DNA from: a virus
Reading direction: 5' to 3' (one strand)
Virus record (IMG/VR): IMGVR_UViG_3300034121_000407
Span: 1 to 41,467 of that record
DNA: 41,467 nt
Shown here piece after piece: positions 22,873-28,455 of this stretch. The notes below the pieces were generated by a model. The model saw only the letters and a list, made by a program, of their open reading frames with translations. It did not search any database and had not been told where the DNA came from. Position numbers and translations under genes: made by a program. Numbering within the stretch: position 1 is the stretch's first letter; every line of letters starts with the position of its first letter.

Positions 22873-23171
22873 GTTACACAACACTAGAAATTGAGATTTT
22901 GCGTTGGTCAGAGGCTCGAAAGATCATCCCAAACAGCACTCCAGAAGCACAGTTTATGAAGGCTGTGAGCGAGATCGGTGAGTTGGCTGATGCCCTTAAC
23001 AAGCACGACTTGAGCGGCATCAAGGACGGCGTGGGCGATGTGCTGGTGTGCTTGATCAACATGTGTGCTTTGTTGGACATCAACTTGACTGATTGCTTGC
23101 AGTTGGCTTACAACGAGATCAAAGATAGAAAGGGCACTTTGTTGCCCAATGGCGTATTTGTAAAGGAATAG
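22869..23171 (+). CDS. MazG-like nucleotide pyrophosphohydrolase
   Basis: This protein has 100 residues. The MazG core is SEIGELADAL (Glu35, Glu38) followed by KDGVGDVLVCLIN (Asp53, Asp57). The second ExxD pair of the family is present as GxxD, because glycine replaces the usual glutamate at residue 54; I recall this in some phage MazG-like proteins. These enzymes hydrolyse NTPs, dNTPs or alarmones, and in phages they may prolong host metabolism. ATGA-coupled to the previous gene. Confidence 0.75.
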   Translation: MSYTTLEIEILRWSEARKIIPNSTPEAQFMKAVSEIGELADALNKHDLSGIKDGVGDVLVCLINMCALLDINLTDCLQLAYNEIKDRKGTLLPNGVFVKE

Positions 23172-23172
23172 C

Positions 23173-23499
23173 ATGGAAGTGGACCCAAACAAGGCAATTA
23201 AATACATTCAAGAGAATGCCAAGGACTACGCTGATGCCAAGGGCAGGCGTGTGCATTTAGAGCATTTTTTGAAGACAGTAAAAGCTCAACTGATGAGCGA
23301 CTCAGATGAAAAAACGCTAGGTGCCCAAGAGGCCTATGCATACTCTCATGGTCGATACATTGACCAACTGAGCGCATTAAAGGAAGCTGTTATTCAAGAG
23401 GAATACTTGAAGTACATGCTAAAAGCCGCTGAATTGCGTATTGAAGTATTCAAAGTGGATGCGTACAACATGAGAGCGGAGATGAGGGCCACCACATGA
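23173..23499 (+). CDS. Conserved helical phage protein, 108 residues
   Basis: It begins MEVDPNKAIKYIQENAKDYADAKG and is helical throughout, with many charged residues and Tyr-rich heptads (EEYLKYMLKAAELRIEV). I have seen similar proteins next to MazG-like and DUF1364 genes in phages. No function is known. It overlaps the next gene by four bases. Confidence 0.62.
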   Translation: MEVDPNKAIKYIQENAKDYADAKGRRVHLEHFLKTVKAQLMSDSDEKTLGAQEAYAYSHGRYIDQLSALKEAVIQEEYLKYMLKAAELRIEVFKVDAYNMRAEMRATT

Positions 23500-23867
23500 T
23501 GTACCGGGACTACCGTTTGCTTAAGCTTGCGAGGGGCCAACAGTGCTTGCTTAACTGCCATCCACAGTGCATGGATGATGAGGGGTCGACCACTGTTGCC
23601 GCCCACAGTAACTGGGGTGAGCATGGCAAAGGTAAGTCGATCAAGGCTGAAGACAGCTATAGCGTGTGGGCTTGTTGGAGATGCCACCAACTGCTGGACC
23701 AGGGCATGACTGAGATAGGCAAGAAAGAAGTCTGGTTGGAAGGCTATGAAAGACAAAAAAAAGAATGGCAAAAGATCGCAGATAATCCCACCATAAAGCC
23801 CTGGAGAAGAGAAACAGCCAGGAGAGTGTTAGACCATTTAGGAGTGCCATATGGACAAGATCGGTGA
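23496..23867 (+). CDS. DUF1364-like protein with HNH-type Cys/His pattern
   Basis: This protein has 123 residues. It has LKLARGQQCLLNCHPQC, then TVAAHSN, then WACWRCHQLLD. The order of Cys, His and CxxCH residues matches DUF1364, a family in lambda-like nin regions that looks like a degenerate HNH or zinc-binding nuclease. It may process recombination intermediates with the nearby resolvase, but activity is unproven. It overlaps the next gene by 17 bases. Confidence 0.68.
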   Translation: MMYRDYRLLKLARGQQCLLNCHPQCMDDEGSTTVAAHSNWGEHGKGKSIKAEDSYSVWACWRCHQLLDQGMTEIGKKEVWLEGYERQKKEWQKIADNPTIKPWRRETARRVLDHLGVPYGQDR

Positions 23868-24210
23868 ATTCTTCCTTACCCTGTTACATGCCGCCACTAA
23901 TACACACATTCTCCACCTACAAACCACAAGTTATGCAGAGCATGTGGCCTTGGGTGAGTTTTACACGGAACTGCCTGAGTTGGTAGACACGGTCATCGAG
24001 AGCATTCAAGGGCGATATGGTCAGATCATCCAATACCCCCAAGATTACTTTGTGCCCAGCAATTCAGGCCTGGAAGAACTGGAAGCACTGAAAACCTATG
24101 TGGAGCAAAACAGACAATTTCTCCCGCAAGATAGTGAAATCCAAAATGACGTTGATGCAATATCTTCATTGATCAACAGCACTTTGTATAAGTTGCGTTT
24201 TTTAAAATAA
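23851..24210 (+). CDS. DUF5856-like (ferritin-like?) protein
   Basis: This protein has 119 residues. The pattern FFLTLLHAATNTHILHLQTTSYAEHVALGEFY then LVDTVIESIQGRYG has regularly spaced His and Glu on helices. It resembles the DUF5856 phage family, which in turn looks like a Dps/ferritin-like bundle. A metal site is possible. It ends the rightward early operon; a weak terminator-like hairpin follows. Confidence 0.62.
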   Translation: MDKIGEFFLTLLHAATNTHILHLQTTSYAEHVALGEFYTELPELVDTVIESIQGRYGQIIQYPQDYFVPSNSGLEELEALKTYVEQNRQFLPQDSEIQNDVDAISSLINSTLYKLRFLK

Positions 24211-24274
24211 TCCCCCAGCCAAAAACAAAGGGGGGGGTCTAAAAAAAAGAGGGGCCTAAACTTTTTGAGGGGGG

Positions 24275-24309
24275 GGTGTCCTAAAAATACAGGCCAAAAC
24301 ACCATTTTT
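24275..24309 (+). terminator. Weak terminator-like hairpin
   Basis: GGTGT (24275-24279) can pair with ACACC (24299-24303), with CCT/AGG pairing inside the loop, followed by ATTTTT. It would end the rightward early operon. The stem is short, so confidence is low. Confidence 0.35.
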
Positions 24310-24432
24310 CTCAAAATGACTACTCAAAATCATAAGATTGTCAGAATTATCACTCAAATTGACAATTATGGTCAGAATCAGTACTAAATCTGGCAACTAT
24401 AGTCAGAATGCCTGCTTTTTCTGCCGATTATA
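24310..24432. repeat. Iteron-like array of imperfect 31-bp repeats
   Basis: GTCAGAAT occurs at 24340, 24371 and 24402, exactly 31 bases apart. Each copy is followed by a related ACTCAAAT-like element and a CAA-TATA-like end. A diverged fourth unit precedes them at 24310 (CTCAAAAT, then ACTCAAAA). By eye adjacent full units match at about 21-22 of 31 positions. A 31-base period is close to three helical turns, as in plasmid iterons or operator arrays. Confidence 0.68.
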
Positions 24433-24459
24433 CGCAAAATGATGTGGTTTCCCTGGTGT

Positions 24460-24745
24460 GCAGGCATCAGGGCAGGCAGGCCACCGATCAGGGCACCACT
24501 GGGCAGATCAGGCACCAGATCGGGCACCAGGGCACACCACCAGGGCAGGCCACACACCACCGATCAGGCCACCGATCACCACCCAGGCCACCGATCAGGC
24601 CCAGCACACCAGCACACCACCCAGCACACACCCAGGCCACAGGCCACCAGCACATGCCACCAGGGCACACAGCCACCACCCAGGCCCAGGCACTGCACAG
24701 GCACTGCCACTACCCAGGCACCACCGACCACCAGGGCCATGATGT
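24460..24745. repeat. T-poor CAGG/GATC-rich repetitive tract
   Basis: The + strand is almost free of T for nearly 290 bases. It is built from short words such as CAGGGC, CCACC and GGCCACCGATCA (the last occurs several times). GATC and CCAGG recur often. A reading frame stays open through it, but the product is low-complexity His/Pro/Gln and not credible. Confidence 0.65.
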
Positions 24746-24770
24746 GTGCACTCACTTCAAAAACACTGCC

Positions 24771-24800
24771 AAAAAAACCCAGGTCGAAACCTGGGCATTT
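24771..24800 (-). terminator. Strong terminator of the leftward accessory operon
   Basis: Perfect 7-bp stem CCCAGGT/ACCTGGG (24778-24784 with 24789-24795) around a CGAA loop. On the minus strand it is followed by TTTTTTT; on the + strand by CATTTTT, so it may work both ways. It lies 12 bases past the 56-residue gene. Confidence 0.85.
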
Positions 24801-24811
24801 TTAAAAGTGAT

Positions 24812-24982
24812 TTACAGGGAATCGATCAGGGGCCAAAAATGGTCACACAGCACCACACGGGTCGATCTAGGCCCCTGTAATGGGTGGCAGTAAATCAGGC
24901 CATTGTGCACACTGTCAACCACCCACAGGGCTTGATTATCGTCTAGGGTGATCACACCCACATTGTCGGGTTTAACTTGCAT
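24812..24982 (-). CDS. Small protein, 56 residues
   Basis: It begins MQVKPDNVGVITLDDNQALW and ends DHFWPLIDSL. It is a compact predicted beta-sheet (VVDSVHNGLIYCHPL, STRVVLCDHFW). The start lies 11 bases inside the previous gene. It is the last gene before the strong terminator. The family is not recognised. Confidence 0.62.
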   Translation of the reverse strand: MQVKPDNVGVITLDDNQALWVVDSVHNGLIYCHPLQGPRSTRVVLCDHFWPLIDSL

Positions 24983-25187
24983 ATGCGGTTTTCTCCAAGG
25001 TTTCGAGATAATCGATCACAGAATCTAGGCATGTGCCCACAGTAGACCCCAGGCCATCGGTGGCTTTGCGCTTTGCTGTCGTTGACAGGGTTTCCCTGAT
25101 ATCGTACAGGTCGAATAATGCCTGTGTGACATCGTTAAAATCGATTTCTACAGGCTTGGGGTTTTCTAAAAATCTGGTGTCTATCAT
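24972..25187 (-). CDS. Small accessory-operon protein, 71 residues
   Basis: It begins MIDTRFLENPKPVEIDFNDV and is otherwise helical and acidic (TQALFDLYDIRETLST; CLDSVIDYLETLEK). It overlaps both neighbours. No domain is recognised. Confidence 0.6.
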   Translation of the reverse strand: MIDTRFLENPKPVEIDFNDVTQALFDLYDIRETLSTTAKRKATDGLGSTVGTCLDSVIDYLETLEKTAYAS

Positions 25188-25393
25188 GCTTGCCCCTTTA
25201 AAAATCGATCGCAGGCACTGTCGTATATTTCCCTGCCATTGTCTGACAGGGTTTCAATTGACAGCATGGGTGATGGCTTGAAATAAGCCATTAATTTGCA
25301 CAATCTAGCGTACTCTCTAGACCACTGCCCACCATGACAGTGCGACAGGGCCAAAAAATAAGCTTCGCAGATATCGAACCGATCAAAATACAT
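25184..25393 (-). CDS. Conserved small phage/plasmid protein, 69 residues
   Basis: The pattern MYFDRFDICEAYFLALSHCHGGQW then RLCKL, PSPMLSIETLSDNGREIYD is one I recognise from small proteins in Burkholderiales phages and large plasmids, of unknown function. The conserved opening and the SDNGREIYD element make a real gene very likely. It is ATGA-coupled to the gene downstream. Confidence 0.68.
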   Translation of the reverse strand: MYFDRFDICEAYFLALSHCHGGQWSREYARLCKLMAYFKPSPMLSIETLSDNGREIYDSACDRFLKGQA

Positions 25394-25405
25394 GTTTATC
25401 CCCTT

Positions 25406-26080
25406 TTATGCTTGCGTTAAAAAAAACACTTTATTTGCTTTTGCTTTGCTTGTCCCATGTGCAGGGAAACCCACAATCACAGATCGATCACGCACTGCAC
25501 ACAGTTTGCAGGTAAAGCATGAAACCCCAGGTTTATAGGTGGCAGGGCAGGTCACTACTAATCGCCCCTGTGGGGTGCGTGTGTGTGTAGGGGCATCAAT
25601 GGGCAGAATGGTCACTACAGGGCCTGCCTGTGTGTCTGCCAGTGCATCGGCATGTGCTAACCCATTTGCAGACAGATTGACAGTGAAACCCCAGGCATTT
25701 GCATGTCTAACCCAGTGCAGGGCCTGGGCACTGTGCTTGTGGGTGTAGGTGAACCCTTTGCGCCCCTGGTTTGCTTTGACAATTTGCCCCAGTGCGACAG
25801 GGTCGACCGATTCACCCTGCCCAGGCAGATCACCTGCCTGATTCATTCTCCATATGGTGCCATTTTCTAGGCCTGCAATGGCACCACAGAATGCATCCCA
25901 GGACATGCCCCTATCGCCCTGGGTAACTTTGGCCCAGTGCAGTGCCAGGGGCCCAGAATCGGCATAACACCCATTTTTCTTAAAAGGGCATGACCCAGGG
26001 CAGGTGTCTGCACTTGATGTCGATACAGGCATGGGGCCTGTCTTAGCATTGGATGACTTCATTGTGAGATGGACTAACAT
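25406..26080 (-). CDS. DUF7227-like Cys-rich protein
   Basis: This protein has 224 residues. The ATG at 26080 is chosen over a TTG two codons upstream because AAAGGAA lies just before it. It opens MLVHLTMKSSNAKTGPMPVS, with TCPGSCPFKKNGCYADSG giving three cysteines near residues 25-37. Near the end is CFTCKLCAVRDRSVIVGFPAHG, a CxxCxxC cluster. This two-cluster plan recurs in phage and plasmid proteins I recall as DUF7227; some related families have been compared with metal-cofactor proteins. The function is unknown, and it is the largest gene of this operon. Confidence 0.7.
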   Translation of the reverse strand: MLVHLTMKSSNAKTGPMPVSTSSADTCPGSCPFKKNGCYADSGPLALHWAKVTQGDRGMSWDAFCGAIAGLENGTIWRMNQAGDLPGQGESVDPVALGQIVKANQGRKGFTYTHKHSAQALHWVRHANAWGFTVNLSANGLAHADALADTQAGPVVTILPIDAPTHTRTPQGRLVVTCPATYKPGVSCFTCKLCAVRDRSVIVGFPAHGTSKAKANKVFFLTQA

Positions 26081-26092
26081 TTTCAATTCCTT

Positions 26093-26392
26093 TTAAATAT
26101 ATTGACATTCTGGGCACCTGGGCCACCCGTCACTGGTGTCCCATTGATCCCTGGGTGTGGTGCACCCGCATGATGTGCATGTCGGTGTCAATGGATCACC
26201 CTTTTGATCGAATTTCACAGATTGATCGGTGGTGTCGTAATAGGTTCGCAGTTTGCAGGTATCGCACCACATGCCATAGGCACCATGTGGGAAACCATAG
26301 AAAAGGGGCTTTTCATGCCCAATGGGTGTCTCACAGTGGAAACAATGCACACCACTATGGGTGTCATATCTGGGAAAAATGCCATTTTGCAT
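26093..26392 (-). CDS. Double zinc-ribbon protein, 99 residues
   Basis: The ATG at 26392 is chosen because it lies two bases after the stop of the 27-residue peptide and has TGGGG upstream; an upstream in-frame start would overlap that peptide. Four CxxC knuckles (CFHC, CDTC, CTSC, CPEC) indicate two zinc ribbons. Such proteins bind nucleic acids or partner proteins. The N-terminus reads MQNGIFPRYDTHSGVHCFHC. Confidence 0.68.
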   Translation of the reverse strand: MQNGIFPRYDTHSGVHCFHCETPIGHEKPLFYGFPHGAYGMWCDTCKLRTYYDTTDQSVKFDQKGDPLTPTCTSCGCTTPRDQWDTSDGWPRCPECQYI

Positions 26393-26394
26393 GA

Positions 26395-26478
26395 TTAACC
26401 CCAGATCATTAGGATGATGGACAGGGCACAGGCACACAATGCACAGGCCCAGGTGGTGATGATGTCTGTGTTATCCAT
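26395..26478 (-). CDS. 27-residue membrane peptide
   Basis: It reads MDNTDIITTWACALCACALS and ends IILMIWG, one membrane helix with three cysteines. It starts two bases after the previous stop and ends two bases before the next start. That tight spacing fills exactly the space between two genes and supports its reality. Confidence 0.5.
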   Translation of the reverse strand: MDNTDIITTWACALCACALSIILMIWG

Positions 26479-26480
26479 GT

Positions 26481-26813
26481 TTATGCCTTTTTTGCTGGTT
26501 TCACTGCCAGGGAATCGGCCCCTGTGGTGGTGTGTGCTGTCAATAGCTGGTGGCTGGGTTCAAAATCAATGCCATGCTTTGCACAGAATGCGACAGCGAC
26601 AGAATGCCAGTCAACTTTGACAGCCCCTGTGGTGGTGTATACCAGGGCATCCATGTGGGTGCCTGTATAGGTGCCAGCACCCAGGGCCTTGATGGCTTTT
26701 TTGGCAGTGTCTAGGCGTTTGGTAAGGTCGACATGCTCTGTGTGCAGGTCTAAATACTCATTGACCACTGTGGTGGTGCTGGGTGTCAGAATTACAGTGC
26801 TTTGGGTTTCCAT
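26481..26813 (-). CDS. Small accessory-operon protein, 110 residues
   Basis: It begins METQSTVILTPSTTTVVNEY. A helix with KRLDTAKKAIKALGAG follows, then a beta-rich segment (GTHMDALVYTTTGAVKVDWHSVAV) and a disordered end (SLAVKPAKKA). The helix followed by a G-x-G turn and strands resembles small phage proteins I know only as hypothetical. Confidence 0.6.
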   Translation of the reverse strand: METQSTVILTPSTTTVVNEYLDLHTEHVDLTKRLDTAKKAIKALGAGTYTGTHMDALVYTTTGAVKVDWHSVAVAFCAKHGIDFEPSHQLLTAHTTTGADSLAVKPAKKA

Positions 26814-26844
26814 TGTGTTTTTCCTTTGTTTAGTGTCGATGGGT

Positions 26845-27072
26845 TTACTGTTTGCGTGCGATTTTTTCGCTCATTAATGCTAAATTTTGGATCAATGTGC
26901 CTGCCCTCACTTTGGTGATGGTTTGCACAGATCCCATTGTTTTGATGGTTTCAAACCAGCCATTAGGCAGTGGATTAACCACAATTCGCAGATCTGAGTT
27001 GATGGGGTTCTTTGCCAAGTGCCATATGTTCATATAAGCACTGGCTAAATTGTGTCGGTCAATTATGTGCAT
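26845..27072 (-). CDS. First gene of the accessory operon, 75 residues
   Basis: It begins MHIIDRHNLASAYMNIWHLA and contains IVVNPLPNGWFETIKTMGSVQTITKVR, a beta-rich middle. It starts after AAAGGAAAACACC. It is first in the operon, behind the inverted repeats at 27146-27213. The family is unknown. Confidence 0.6.
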   Translation of the reverse strand: MHIIDRHNLASAYMNIWHLAKNPINSDLRIVVNPLPNGWFETIKTMGSVQTITKVRAGTLIQNLALMSEKIARKQ

Positions 27073-27145
27073 GGTGTTTTCCTTTGATTTGGTGCCAAGG
27101 TTTAGCCCCTGGTGTAGTGATTATGGGGTTTATTGTCACTGAGTA

Positions 27146-27165
27146 TATTAGGACAAACCCTAATA
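27146..27165 (-). promoter_or_regulatory. Inverted repeat, probable operator of the accessory operon
   Basis: Perfect 7-bp arms TATTAGG and CCTAATA separated by six bases. On the minus strand the arm runs directly into TAATATACT, a good -10 region, about 70 bases before the start at 27072. No strong -35 is visible, so the promoter may need an activator or be repressed here. Confidence 0.5.
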
Positions 27166-27186
27166 AATGGGGTATTTGATGCATAA

Positions 27187-27213
27187 ATCTTGATTGTTTT
27201 TTTAAATCAAGAT
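27187..27213. promoter_or_regulatory. Second inverted repeat upstream of accessory operon
   Basis: Perfect 9-bp arms ATCTTGATT and AATCAAGAT around a nine-base T-rich spacer. It could be a second operator or a stem-loop in a longer leftward transcript. Confidence 0.48.
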
Positions 27214-27430
27214 CTTTGAAACGATAGGCAGTGCCTAAATTCCCTGGTAGATGGGTGAAAACCGCAAAAAAAGAAAAGAAAAACACCCAGGGCATGTGTG
27301 TCTCATAGGGGAATAGAGGGAAGGAGAGACAAGGGGCAGATCAGGTGGTTGCCTGATGTCATTACTTAAAACCCCTGAAATGAGTGGGCCCCACATTTGC
27401 CCATTCTGATTGACCACCAGCCATTAATAA

Positions 27431-27444
27431 ACCGACCGGTCGGT
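27431..27444. promoter_or_regulatory. 14-bp palindrome ACCGACCGGTCGGT (TetR-type operator look)
   Basis: A perfect 14-bp palindrome in which a CGGTCGGT half repeats beside it. Its form is like operators of TetR/AcrR-family regulators. No TetR-like gene is present in the window, so a host regulator or another phage protein would have to bind it. Confidence 0.5.
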
Positions 27445-27555
27445 CGGGTAATTCCCTGGGCCTGCCTGGGTGCCATCGATGGCCTGCCCTGTGGCCCTGC
27501 CTGTGCCCTGTGGCCTGCCATCATGCCACTGATCAATGACCTGCCATGCCAAGCC

Positions 27556-27571
27556 TGTTTCACGTGAAACC
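27556..27571. promoter_or_regulatory. parS-like centromere site
   Basis: TGTTTCACGTGAAACC matches the bacterial consensus parS (TGTTTCACGTGAAACA) at 15 of 16 bases, including the full 14-bp palindrome GTTTCACGTGAAAC. A given 14-mer is expected about 0.00015 times in 41 kb of random sequence. ParB binds and spreads from such sites. No ParA or ParB gene is recognised here, so the site would depend on host ParB. Confidence 0.8.
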
Positions 27572-27575
27572 CCCT

Positions 27576-27626
27576 GGGGGATATGGAGAGGGGGGTAGGG
27601 CTGGAAAGGAGGGTAAAAGAGGGGGG
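27576..27626 (+). other. Clustered G-runs, quadruplex candidate
   Basis: G-runs at 27576-27580, 27590-27595, 27598-27600, 27611-27613 and 27621-27626 could form a three-tetrad G-quadruplex with loops of roughly 2, 10 and 7 bases. It lies just right of the parS-like site. Confidence 0.4.
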
Positions 27627-27743
27627 CCCACTCCCCCAATCCCAAAATTTCTACAAAAACTTTTAGCCTGTCCCCTCACAAAATTTTTTTATCCAAGAGT
27701 TCTTTCCTTCCATCTCTCTCTTACACCCACAGTCCCTAGGTGC

Positions 27744-27773
27744 TTGCTTTTCTTTCCGAGATATCGGTATACT
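27744..27773 (+). promoter_or_regulatory. Late operon promoter
   Basis: A -35 TTGCTT (27744-27749), an 18-base spacer and a -10 TATACT (27768-27773) form a good sigma70-type promoter. It is the only strong one before the packaging and structural genes, and transcription should start near 27780. Confidence 0.65.
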
Positions 27774-27785
27774 GTCGCCAGCATT

Positions 27786-27851
27786 AACACGCATGAAGAT
27801 TGTGGTACGCCGATAACAGTGCCTACTTGCAAGACAGTCTTCAGCCGTGTT
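27786..27851 (+). ncRNA. Structured 5' leader hairpin of the late transcript
   Basis: AACACG (27786-27791) pairs with CGTGTT (27846-27851). After a 2x2 internal loop TGAAGATTGT (27794-27803) pairs with ACAGTCTTCA (27834-27843) with one G-U pair. The resulting 16-bp interrupted stem has a 30-base loop. It begins just after the predicted start site and about 100 bases before the first gene. It may stabilise the transcript or regulate it. Confidence 0.5.
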
Positions 27852-27954
27852 GGTGAAAGCAAGATACTTAGGTACAGTGAGAGAGCCTACCCGTTAGGAT
27901 GTATCAGCGCCCGGAGCCGCTTAGGGCCACCAACAACCTATTGAAAGGCATAGT

Positions 27955-28455
27955 ATGTGGTCATTGGCGCACCCTTTGTATGACATTGATGATATGGTTG
28001 AGATGAGTGACTCTATCTATGGAGCGGAGATAGATGGGGTGCTTACTAGAGATAGGGCGGTGTTTAGGCATAGGTTAACAGTCGCCACCACTGAACAGAT
28101 ATTCAATAAGGGCCGAGAGTTCATTGCTGTTTGCCGGGACCTTGAAGACAAGTTACTGGGATTTTGCTGGTTTGACCGGGGAGGTTATACAACCTACAGC
28201 AATGAAGAGATCAGTAATGCTAAGTTTCACCACCTTGATCTACAGCTACCTGTAAGAGTTAGGGTGCGAATGATTAATGAGATGATTGACCAGCATATAC
28301 TTTGGGCGCATACTTGGGGTGTGCCTGTTGTTTGCTCTACTTCTATTAGGGGGGAGCATGATGGGTTTATGAGGATTCACCAAAAGCGTGGGTTCACAGT
28401 GAATGGCTCTTACGCTTGGATACGAACTGAGAAAGGTATTGCATGTTTGAAATGA
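27955..28455 (+). CDS. GNAT-like acetyltransferase
   Basis: This protein has 166 residues. A ribosome binding site (GAAAGG) precedes the ATG. The fold pattern is that of GNAT proteins: a beta strand with EFIAVCRDLEDKLLGFCWFDR, then a helix and PVVCSTSIRGEHDGFMRIHQKRGFTVNGSYAW, where the H-x-x-RGF end corresponds to the usual C-terminal strand. The acetyl-CoA loop is not canonical. It opens the packaging operon; similar proteins are common there in freshwater phages. Confidence 0.62.
   Translation: MWSLAHPLYDIDDMVEMSDSIYGAEIDGVLTRDRAVFRHRLTVATTEQIFNKGREFIAVCRDLEDKLLGFCWFDRGGYTTYSNEEISNAKFHHLDLQLPVRVRVRMINEMIDQHILWAHTWGVPVVCSTSIRGEHDGFMRIHQKRGFTVNGSYAWIRTEKGIACLK

Larger units (their letters stand above)
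24211..24811. other. Left non-coding region of the accessory island
   Basis: No convincing gene lies in these 600 bases. From left to right there are G-runs (24230-24237, 24251-24254, 24269-24276), a weak terminator-like hairpin, iteron-like 31-bp repeats, a T-poor tract rich in CAGG and GATC, and a strong terminator for the leftward operon. The combination looks like a cis-acting region such as an origin. Confidence 0.6.
27073..27954. other. Right non-coding region of the accessory island
   Basis: About 880 bases without a convincing gene. They hold, in order, two inverted repeats, a 14-bp GC palindrome, an A-poor CCTG-rich tract (27450-27555), a parS-like site, G-runs, AT-rich sequence (27640-27710), the late promoter and a structured leader. 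Frames open here give proteins without sensible composition. Confidence 0.6.

Noticed and set aside
24310-24432. CRISPR array reading of the 31-bp repeats
   Set aside because: There are no unique spacers between conserved repeats; the units are directly adjacent and diverged. No cas gene is present.
24408-24893. Long + strand reading frames through the T-poor tract
   Set aside because: The products are low-complexity His, Pro, Gln and Thr, open only because T is nearly absent. They lack a good ribosome binding site and cross a strong terminator.
27059-27295. Minus-strand 78-codon frame
   Set aside because: It covers the inverted repeats and probable promoter of the accessory operon and overlaps the better gene at 27072. 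Composition is not protein-like.
27235-27645. Three overlapping minus-strand frames across the palindrome and parS region
   Set aside because: They overlap each other, have poor starts and low-complexity composition, and cover palindromic sites.
27546-27944. + strand 132-codon frame
   Set aside because: It runs through G-runs, an AT-rich segment, the late promoter and the leader, with no recognisable domain. The promoter inside it makes a gene unlikely.
27774-27954. tRNA or tmRNA in the late leader
   Set aside because: The stems do not form a cloverleaf and there is no T-loop (TTCGA-type) motif; a simple hairpin explains the pairing better.
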